Below are positions 1-5,318 of a stretch of 5,318 bases of DNA, piece after piece. Numbering within the stretch: the stretch's first letter is position 1; every line of letters starts with the position of its first letter. This DNA is from Acidobacteriota bacterium (GTDB lineage Bacteria; Acidobacteriota; Thermoanaerobaculia; UBA5066): NCBI GenBank assembly GCA_016789625.1, contig JAEUQS010000072.1:1-5318 (forward strand), read 5' to 3'. The translations under genes were made by a program, and so were the position numbers. Below the pieces are notes generated by a model. That model worked only from the letters and a program-made list of their open reading frames with translations, ran no database searches and was not told the DNA's origin.

Positions 1-1517
1 ACAACCGCGGCTGCGCCGTGGACGTTTCGCTCTACGACCTCGCGACGGGCAGGGAAGCCGACATGGGTGGCGCGTACGACGAGATGTCCGAGAAGTCCTA
101 CGTCACGTGGAAGGGCGGCACGAAGGAGCAGCTCGCGCGGCGTGATCTCCTGCGCACGACGCTCACGAACGAGGGCTTCTTCGTTCTCGCCGAGGAGTGG
201 TGGCACTTCGACTACAAGGACTGGACCTCGTTCCCGATCCTCGACATCCCGTTCAGCGCGATCGGAAGGCCCTCGGCTCCGCGCCTTCTCGTGCACGCGG
301 GCCGGCTCATCGACGGAGTGGCCGACGCTCCGCGCACGCAGGTGACGCTCGTGGTCGAGGGCGACCGCGTCGTCGCGATCGAGAGCGGGTTCCGCAAGCC
401 CGTCGCGGGCGAGGCGCTCCTCGATCTCTCGACGAAGACGGTGCTGCCGGGCCTCATCGACATGCACGTCCACCTCGGAACGGAAGCGTCTCCCCAGGCC
501 TACATCGAGCAGTTCACGATGGGCGTCGAGGCCGTGACCCTGCGCGCCGCCCTGCACGCGCGGCGGACGCTCCAGGCGGGATTCACCACGGTGCGGAACC
601 TGGGCGACTCCGGCCGTGTGAACGTCGCGCTCCGCGAGGCGATCCGTCGCGGCGATGCCGAGGGCCCGCGCATCTACACGGCGGGCAAAGCGCTCGCGAC
701 GACGGGCGGGCACGCGGATCCCACGAACGGCTGGGCCGAGCCCCTCGCCGGAGATCCCGGCGCGCGCGAGGGCGTGGTGAACGGCGTCGAGGAAGCCCAG
801 AAAGCCGTGCGTCAGCGCTACAAGGACGGGGCGGACCTCATCAAGATCACGGCGACGGGCGGAGTCCTCTCGCTGGCGAAGAACGGCCAGAACCCGCAGT
901 TCCAGGAGGACGAGATCGCGGCCGTCGTGCGCACCGCGAAGGACTACGACTTCGCCGTCGCGGCCCACGCGCACGGGCTCGAGGGGATGAAGCGGGCCGT
1001 CCGGGCGGGCGTCGACTCCATCGAGCACGGCTCGTATCTCGACGAGGAGACGATGGCGCTCATGAAGCAGAAGGGCACGTGGCTCGTGCCCACGCTCTCC
1101 GCGAGCCGCCTCGTCGCCGAGAAGGCGAAGATCCCGGGCTTCCTCCCCGAGGTCGTGAGGATCAAGGCCCAGGCCATCGGGCCGCTCGCTTCGGGCATGT
1201 TCGCGAAGGCCGTGAAGGCCGGCGTGAACATCGCGTTCGGCACGGACTGCGGGGTCTCTCCGCACGGCGAGAACGCGAAGGAGTTCGTGTACATGGTCGA
1301 GGGCGGCATGGCGCCCATGAAGGCGATCCAGGCGGCGACCTCGCAGGCCGCGAAGCTCCTTCGCGCGGACGCCGAGCTCGGCAGCCTTCAAAAGGGCAAG
1401 CTCGCCGACTTCATCGCCGTGACCGGAGATCCTCTTGCCGACGTTTCGCTGCTGCAGCGGGTCGAGGTCGTCGTCAAGGGCGGCGTCGTGGTGAAGGGGA
1501 CTGCACCCGCTCGCTGA
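1..1517 (+). CDS. D-Ala-D-Ala dipeptidase (M15D) fused to metal-dependent amidohydrolase, 5' partial
   Basis: The gene enters from the left edge; bases 1-2 are the end of a codon and the true start lies outside. Residues are numbered from the GTG at 18, which is an internal Val codon and not a start. The first part is the C-terminal portion of a VanX/DdpX-type zinc dipeptidase. HNRGCAVD matches the family motif SxHxxGxAxD (the His is inferred from its last two bases, Asp is residue 2). EWWHFDYKDW at 60-69 supplies the catalytic Glu60 and zinc ligand His63, and the domain ends near PILDIPF (73-79). After a linker of about eight residues, a full-length amidohydrolase follows (about 88-499). It shows an N-terminal beta-sandwich strand (LLVHAGRLIDG), the HxH ligands His150/His152, Lys276 in LIKITATGG (probable carboxylated bridging lysine), His317, His337 (IEHG) and Asp410 (GTD). 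The family includes Xaa-Pro and Xaa-Arg/Lys dipeptidases and imidazolonepropionase-like enzymes, so the exact substrate is uncertain. No stop codon or frameshift separates the halves. Cell location cannot be judged without the N-terminus. Confidence 0.9.
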   Translation, partial: NRGCAVDVSLYDLATGREADMGGAYDEMSEKSYVTWKGGTKEQLARRDLLRTTLTNEGFFVLAEEWWHFDYKDWTSFPILDIPFSAIGRPSAPRLLVHAGRLIDGVADAPRTQVTLVVEGDRVVAIESGFRKPVAGEALLDLSTKTVLPGLIDMHVHLGTEASPQAYIEQFTMGVEAVTLRAALHARRTLQAGFTTVRNLGDSGRVNVALREAIRRGDAEGPRIYTAGKALATTGGHADPTNGWAEPLAGDPGAREGVVNGVEEAQKAVRQRYKDGADLIKITATGGVLSLAKNGQNPQFQEDEIAAVVRTAKDYDFAVAAHAHGLEGMKRAVRAGVDSIEHGSYLDEETMALMKQKGTWLVPTLSASRLVAEKAKIPGFLPEVVRIKAQAIGPLASGMFAKAVKAGVNIAFGTDCGVSPHGENAKEFVYMVEGGMAPMKAIQAATSQAAKLLRADAELGSLQKGKLADFIAVTGDPLADVSLLQRVEVVVKGGVVVKGTAPAR

Positions 1518-1524
1518 TGACGGA

Positions 1525-4434
1525 GTGAGATCGGGTGCCGGCGCGGCACTCCCTCGCGTGAAGCTTTCCGCGGCACGTCTCGTCCTCCTGTGCGCGGTCT
1601 TGTCGGCGCCGGCGGCCGGCACTGGGGTCGTGGTGGGCTGGAGCCGCGTCCTGGACGACGACCTGCCCGGTGCCTTTCCCCCGGTGGCCTACGGCGCCAG
1701 GTCGTTTTCCGACGGCTCGGTTCTCTTCACCTCGGGTGGTCCGGGTGCTCTTCGCGTGGTCCCGGGAGGCCGCGTCCAGACGTACGCCACCGCGCCCGTG
1801 GTCGACAGCGAGGAGCGGCTCTTTGCACTCGGGTCCGAGTCGTTCGATCGCCTCGACCCGGCAACGGGTCTTTCGATGCTCAACGTGAAGGGCACGTACC
1901 TCGGTACCTCGCGAGGCGCCCTCATCGTGCTTCGAAGGCTCCGCCTCGGCGGGCTCTCGGTCCTGGGTCTGTCCCCCCGGGACGGACTGCCGCTGTGGGG
2001 ACCGCTGTCCTTTCCACACGCCGCGTACGCCGACCTCATGGCCCAGTCGGGACGCATCGGGTTTCTTCGAACGTCGCGCTATTCGGTTCGAGCCGATGAG
2101 CTCGTGCTCGAGGGTGTCGTTACGGCCGTGGACCTCGAGACGGGCGAAGCCTTGTGGACCCGCCCCTTCGAGCGCCGAGGGCCCAGCGCATTGGGCGGAA
2201 GCGGGAGCGGATGCGGAGGGGTCTACCTCGTCGAATCCAGCGGCTACGGACTGATCCGCATCGACGCCGAGACGGGACGGACCGTGTGGCACGTGGCCCT
2301 TCCGCGTCACCCGAACCGTCGATGGCAGCAATTCTCGAGCGTACTCGCCAGCGAGCGGGGAGTCGTGGTCCGATGGGATGAGGCGGTTTTCGGAACCGGA
2401 GGGCGCCTCGCGAAGCTTGACCCGGCCACGGGAGCCGTGCGGTTCCACGTCGCTCTGGATGCTGGTGCCGGTCGGGTCGAGGAAACGACGGACGGAAACC
2501 TCGTCGTGCCGGTATCCCGTGGCGGAACCCTCGTGATGCAGAAGCTGCACGGGGCGAACGGCCGGCTCATCGCTCAGTCGACGTTCGAGGCCGCAGGGGA
2601 GACCTTCCTCGCCGTTCGGGCGCTCGAAGGAGGCGCGATTCTCCTGCACACCTTCGCTTCAGCCGGGCCGGAGGTCGTGTCCCGATACCTCTCGGCAGAT
2701 CTCACCCTCAGCAGCGCCGCGGTGAGAACGGGTGTTCCCGGACCCGGTTATGGCCGTTGGCCTTCGAACGCCCAGATCGCGAGCACGCCCCGAGGCCTTC
2801 TCGTCGAAGGGCATGGGCTCGCGGTCTTCGAGCGGGGTTCGGGAGACGCTCTCGTCTCGAAGGCCTTTGAGCGAGGAGAGGCCCCGGGCCTCGTCACTTC
2901 CGACGGCGCTCTCGTCCACGTCGTCCAGGGTTCCATCTTCAAGCGCTCGGGGGCCACGGGTGAGATTCTCTGGTCCTCTCTCCGGGTCGGTCCGGTTTGG
3001 GCGACCCCCGAGCCCATCCTCGGGCTTGCTTCCAACGGTGACGTCCTCAGCCTGGAAGGCGCCGAGAGCAGCGTGAACCGGCGCTTCGTCCGTCGAGCGG
3101 CCGGAGACGGTACCGTTCTCGTGAGGTCGTCTTCCAGAATCCCGATGAACGGCCCGGCGAGGATCTGGGGCGGAACCCGAGGCGCCTACATCGCGGCGTT
3201 GGTCGAGGATCCCCGCCGGATCGAGCTTCGGCTCGTGGACGAGGAAGACGGCTCGATCCTCTGGATGCGCAGGCTCTCTGGTGCGGTGGTCCCTCCCGCC
3301 TTCGTCGATTCGAGCGGCGATCTCATCCTGCGGGATGGCGAACGCGTGGAACGGGTTTCCGCGGAGACGGGCGTAGCGCAGTGGAGCGTGGCCGTTTCAC
3401 GAGAGGCGTCGATCGCGGCGAGGGGCACGGACGTCATCGTCCTGAAACCGGACTCCTTCCTCCGGTTGTCTTCGATGGACGGTCGCGTCCTCGTCGCGCG
3501 ACCCCTTCCGGAAGAGGCGCTGTGTCCCGGCTGGAATGTCGCGATGGCGGGCAAGAGCAACCTGTGGGCAGCCTGTCCCGCAAAGGCCTTCGTGGCCCTC
3601 CTCGACGTGAACTCGGGCGCCGTTCGCGGCACCTTGCACAACTTCGTCCAGACCGGGGGCCTCGGAATCGTCACTGACGACCGCGATGCCTACGTTCTTC
3701 GCGCGGAGGAACGGGCGACGATCTTCCGGCTTGCCGAGGGCCCGGGCGCCGGCCCCGTGCCGCTGCCCTCTCTGGCGTGCGGCGACGACGTGCAGCTCGT
3801 CATCCCGTTCGGACCTCGGGATTCGACCCTACGTGTGGTCGAGGGCGCGCTCCCCTCCGGACTTTCGCTGAGCGCGATCACCGGGCACCTGCACGGAACG
3901 TTGACCAGCGACGGAGTGCATGACGTGGGCCTCAGAGTGGTGGGCCCGGACGGCGTGCCCGACGGGCCGGTTTCGCGGATGACGTTTCGCATCGCGCCGG
4001 CCCCGGGATCGGAGCTGGTCCTCCAGGCGAGTGCGTTTCGAATGAAGCCGGGCGAGACGGTGCGCCTGTCGATCCCGGAGCTCCGGCCGGATTCAGAAGG
4101 GAGCGTCAAGTGGACTCCCGGCGGCGAGGGGAGCCACGAAATCGTCGTTCGTCCCAAGGCGTCGACCCGGTTCTCAGCTCTGCTGTCGGTTCCCGGCGCG
4201 TGCCCCCGTCGCGGGGCCGTGGTCATCTCGGTCGATGACGAGGAACCGGTCCTGGCTGGCGCCGGTTTCTACACGATCGAGCCATGCCGGCTCCTCGACA
4301 GCCGAACCGACCTTCCCGACGCTCTCACCGACGGCATCCCGCGGAGCGTCGCGGTTTTCGGTCGCTGCGGCGTTCCGCGAGGGGCCGTCGCGCTCGCCGT
4401 CAACGTCACGGCCGTGGACGCCACGCGTAACTGA
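1525..4434 (+). CDS. Secreted PQQ-like beta-propeller protein with Ig-like domains; C-terminal domain cut by in-frame TGA
   Basis: The product is 969 residues to the first stop. The N-terminus is a probable signal peptide: basic Arg11, Lys13 and Arg18, a hydrophobic core LVLLCAVLSA (19-28), and an APA-type cleavage site near 30. Neither the GTG at 1525 nor the GTG at 1558 has a convincing ribosome binding site; 1558 gives a more compact signal peptide (VKLSAARL...). Residues about 75-735 carry repeats of the form D-x-x-TG-x-x-x-W, near 111, 150, 203, 247, 299, 342, 436, 475, 572, 612, 649 and 694, with degenerate copies near 389 and 510. This is typical of PQQ/BamB-like beta-propellers. Residues 750-823 resemble a putative Ig (He_PIG) domain with the LPSGLSLSAITGHLHGTL core. 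Residues 824-903 look like another Ig-like domain (WTPGG, then VVRPKASTRFSALLSV). From 914 the PCRLLDSR / GRCGVP domain begins and stops midway. No catalytic residues are apparent; a surface or secreted binding role is inference. It lies 7 nt after the preceding gene, so co-transcription is plausible. Confidence 0.8.
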   Translation: MRSGAGAALPRVKLSAARLVLLCAVLSAPAAGTGVVVGWSRVLDDDLPGAFPPVAYGARSFSDGSVLFTSGGPGALRVVPGGRVQTYATAPVVDSEERLFALGSESFDRLDPATGLSMLNVKGTYLGTSRGALIVLRRLRLGGLSVLGLSPRDGLPLWGPLSFPHAAYADLMAQSGRIGFLRTSRYSVRADELVLEGVVTAVDLETGEALWTRPFERRGPSALGGSGSGCGGVYLVESSGYGLIRIDAETGRTVWHVALPRHPNRRWQQFSSVLASERGVVVRWDEAVFGTGGRLAKLDPATGAVRFHVALDAGAGRVEETTDGNLVVPVSRGGTLVMQKLHGANGRLIAQSTFEAAGETFLAVRALEGGAILLHTFASAGPEVVSRYLSADLTLSSAAVRTGVPGPGYGRWPSNAQIASTPRGLLVEGHGLAVFERGSGDALVSKAFERGEAPGLVTSDGALVHVVQGSIFKRSGATGEILWSSLRVGPVWATPEPILGLASNGDVLSLEGAESSVNRRFVRRAAGDGTVLVRSSSRIPMNGPARIWGGTRGAYIAALVEDPRRIELRLVDEEDGSILWMRRLSGAVVPPAFVDSSGDLILRDGERVERVSAETGVAQWSVAVSREASIAARGTDVIVLKPDSFLRLSSMDGRVLVARPLPEEALCPGWNVAMAGKSNLWAACPAKAFVALLDVNSGAVRGTLHNFVQTGGLGIVTDDRDAYVLRAEERATIFRLAEGPGAGPVPLPSLACGDDVQLVIPFGPRDSTLRVVEGALPSGLSLSAITGHLHGTLTSDGVHDVGLRVVGPDGVPDGPVSRMTFRIAPAPGSELVLQASAFRMKPGETVRLSIPELRPDSEGSVKWTPGGEGSHEIVVRPKASTRFSALLSVPGACPRRGAVVISVDDEEPVLAGAGFYTIEPCRLLDSRTDLPDALTDGIPRSVAVFGRCGVPRGAVALAVNVTAVDATRN

Positions 4435-4623
4435 ACGCTCGAGATCGTGGACCTCGACGATCTCGAGCAGCGAGGGAGCGGCGTTCCCTTTTCCCGCAAC
4501 AGGACACGGAGCGTGGGGCTCACCGTTCCCGTGAGAGGCGACGGGTTTCTGGGCCTCCGCGCGAGTCTCCCGCTGGGAGGGACGACGCACGCGATCGTCG
4601 ACGTCAGCGGATATTTCCGCTGA
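4435..4623 (+). pseudogene. In-frame remainder of the C-terminal domain beyond the TGA
   Basis: The reading frame of the preceding beta-propeller gene stays open from 4435 to a TGA at 4621-4623, encoding 62 more residues. The translation starts TLEIVDLDDLEQ, contains RSVGLTVPVRGDGFLG, and ends THAIVDVSGYFR. That ending is what I expect for the PCRLLDSR-type domain, whose members finish in a (V/I)xDV(S/N)GYF strand. Codons keep the G/C-rich third positions of the gene. The interrupting TGA sits where family members as I recall them carry Gly (VNVT...xG-x-L-x-x), so one change from GGA to TGA would explain it. The choices are a recent nonsense mutation, a sequencing error, or readthrough. The segment has no start codon or ribosome binding site suggesting independent translation. 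Confidence 0.75.
4437..4468 (+). other. Perfect 12-bp hairpin just downstream of the in-frame TGA
   Basis: The left arm GCTCGAGATCGT (4437-4448) and right arm ACGATCTCGAGC (4457-4468) are exact reverse complements around an 8-nt loop (GGACCTCG). The hairpin begins 2 nt after the TGA at 4432-4434. No T-run follows, so it is not a classical intrinsic terminator. It lies in sequence that codes for the rest of the domain when read in frame. The codons for Leu, Glu, Ile, Val and Asp used there (ctc/gag, atc/gat, gtg, gac) are mutually complementary, so the structure could arise by chance. Confidence 0.55.
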
Positions 4624-4624
4624 C
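4603..4624. terminator. Candidate bidirectional terminator hairpin between convergent genes
   Basis: The arms GTCAGCGGA (4603-4611) and TCCGCTGAC (4616-4624) are perfectly complementary around a TATT loop, giving 9 bp with 6 G:C pairs. The hairpin contains the distal TGA of the beta-propeller frame (4621-4623) and the last base of the fumC TAG on the other strand (4624-4626). On the plus strand it is followed by TATTT, a weak T-run; on the minus strand no T-run follows. Position exactly between two convergent genes supports a shared terminator, but the poor T-tract leaves this unproven. Confidence 0.5.
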
Positions 4625-5318
4625 TATTTCGGGTACGTCATCTCCTCGGGCTTCACGATCGAGTCGAACTCCTCGCCGGTGACGAGGCCCAGGTCGATGG
4701 CCGTCTGGCGCAGCGTCTTGCCTTCCTTGTAGGCCGTCTTGGCGACCTTGGCGGCGTTGTCGTAGCCGATCTTCGGGTTCAGCGCCGTGACGAGCATGAG
4801 CGAGTTCGTGAGGTGCTCCTCGATCTTCGCGCGGTTGGGCCTGATTCCCACGGCGCAGTTGTCGTTGAAGCTCAGGCACACGTCGCCGATGAGGCGAATC
4901 GACTGCAGGATGTTGAAGCCGATCACGGGCATGTAGACGTTCAGCTCGAAGTTCCCGGAAGCCCCCGCCATGCCGATCGTCACGTCGTTGCCGAAGACCT
5001 GGCAGACGACCATCGTCATCGCCTCGGACTGCGTGGGGTTCACCTTGCCCGGCATGATCGAGCTGCCCGGCTCGTTCTCGGGAATCAGCAGCTCGCCGAG
5101 GCCGCTGCGCGGACCCGAGGCCAGCCAGCGCACGTCGTTCGCGATCTTGTTGAGGCTCGCGGCCAGCGTCCTGAGCGCTCCGCTCGCGAAGACGCACGCG
5201 TCCCGCGCGGCGAGCGCCTCGAACTTGTTGGGGGCCGTGCGGAAGGGAATGCCGGTCATCGACGCCAGCTCGGCGGCGGCCTTCACGGCGTACTCGGGGT
5301 GCGCGTTGAGGCCGGTGC
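4624..5318 (-). CDS. fumC: Class II fumarate hydratase, C-terminal half (5' end beyond window)
   Basis: This is the iron-independent fumarase of the TCA cycle, which reversibly hydrates fumarate to L-malate in the cytoplasm as a homotetramer. The window holds the last 230 codons and a TAG stop (4626-4624); the class II family is usually about 460-470 residues, so roughly half is present. The visible part opens with TGLNAHPEYA at the right edge, then TAPNKFEAL and NDVRWLASGPR. The superfamily signature GSSIMPGKVNPTQ is at about 5067-5029; its Ser pair lies in the mobile catalytic loop. Next come GNDVTI, GASGNFELNV, NSLMLVTALNP and IGYDNAAKVAK. The C-terminal helical part (EGKTLRQTAIDLG ... EEFDSIVKPEEM) is typical of fumarase and argues against aspartase or argininosuccinate lyase. 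All recognisable motifs are intact. The GTG at 5286 is an internal Val, not a start. The gene converges on the beta-propeller gene with no spacer to its distal stop, and there is no obvious functional tie. Confidence 0.96.
   Translation of the reverse strand, partial: TGLNAHPEYAVKAAAELASMTGIPFRTAPNKFEALAARDACVFASGALRTLAASLNKIANDVRWLASGPRSGLGELLIPENEPGSSIMPGKVNPTQSEAMTMVVCQVFGNDVTIGMAGASGNFELNVYMPVIGFNILQSIRLIGDVCLSFNDNCAVGIRPNRAKIEEHLTNSLMLVTALNPKIGYDNAAKVAKTAYKEGKTLRQTAIDLGLVTGEEFDSIVKPEEMTYPK

Noticed and set aside
18..20. GTG at 18 as the start of the first gene.
   Set aside because: It is the Val of the zinc-binding HNRGCAVD motif, so the coding sequence clearly begins left of the window.
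197..1528. Long plus-strand frame (443 codons) overlapping the amidohydrolase.
   Set aside because: It is Arg/Gly/Pro-rich low-complexity sequence in another frame of a gene with all its metal-binding motifs intact.
1533..1551. Hairpin GGGTGCC / GGCACTC (7 bp with one G-T pair, loop 5 nt) between the first gene and the GTG at 1558.
   Set aside because: It is short, contains a wobble pair and has no T-run. Such structures are common by chance at this GC content, so I do not call an attenuator or terminator.
1576..1620. Possible lipoprotein signal (Cys23 in the signal peptide).
   Set aside because: The residues before the Cys are LVLLC. A lipobox normally has a small residue at -1, so a standard signal peptide with cleavage after APA fits better.
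1474..2649. Long open frame on the minus strand (391 codons) opposite the start of the beta-propeller gene.
   Set aside because: The translation is rich in Arg, Glu, Ser, Gly and Pro with no recognisable motif. It is the expected antisense shadow of a GC-rich gene, and it lies opposite clear PQQ repeats.
4174..4590. Minus-strand open frame (138 codons) across the broken C-terminal domain.
   Set aside because: There is no motif or ribosome binding site, and the plus-strand frame explains the conserved residues on both sides of the TGA.
4604..5197. Minus-strand open frame (197 codons) overlapping fumC.
   Set aside because: The fumarase motifs are continuous in the other frame; this one is Arg/Gln/Asp-rich with no family resemblance.

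Overview
The window is very GC-rich, with strongly G/C-biased third codon positions and several GTG starts. It holds parts of three protein genes packed almost end to end and no RNA genes. The C-terminal domain of the middle gene belongs to a type I know from large secreted proteins of Acidobacteriota, with relatives in actinobacteria. Together with the GC content this suggests an acidobacterium-like soil or sediment bacterium, possibly of the Thermoanaerobaculia type. That placement is inference and no marker gene here proves it.

Left part, 1-1517, plus strand: the 3' part of a gene whose single frame encodes the C-terminal part of a D-alanyl-D-alanine dipeptidase (VanX/DdpX-like, peptidase family M15D). 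It runs directly into a complete metal-dependent amidohydrolase of the Xaa-dipeptidase/imidazolonepropionase-like group. The metal-binding motifs of both enzymes are visible, so this looks like a bifunctional dipeptide-hydrolysing fusion.

Middle, 1525-4434 with continuation to 4623, plus strand: a large predicted secreted protein. It has a signal peptide, about 14 PQQ-like beta-propeller repeats, two Ig-like domains, and the 'PCR(L/V)LDSR ... DVSGYF' C-terminal domain. That last domain is cut in half by an in-frame TGA at 4432-4434. The same frame then continues with the rest of the domain to a second TGA at 4621-4623. A perfect 12-bp hairpin starts 2 nt after the first TGA.

Right part, 5318-4624, minus strand: the C-terminal half of class II fumarase (fumC). 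Its stop codon abuts the distal stop of the middle gene, and a perfect 9-bp hairpin overlaps both stops as a likely shared terminator.

The first two genes are close enough (7 nt, or 40 nt with the later start) to be co-transcribed. I see no clear functional link between them. The fumarase is a separate convergent unit of central metabolism. The points most worth a second look are the peptidase-amidohydrolase fusion and the in-frame TGA with its adjacent hairpin.
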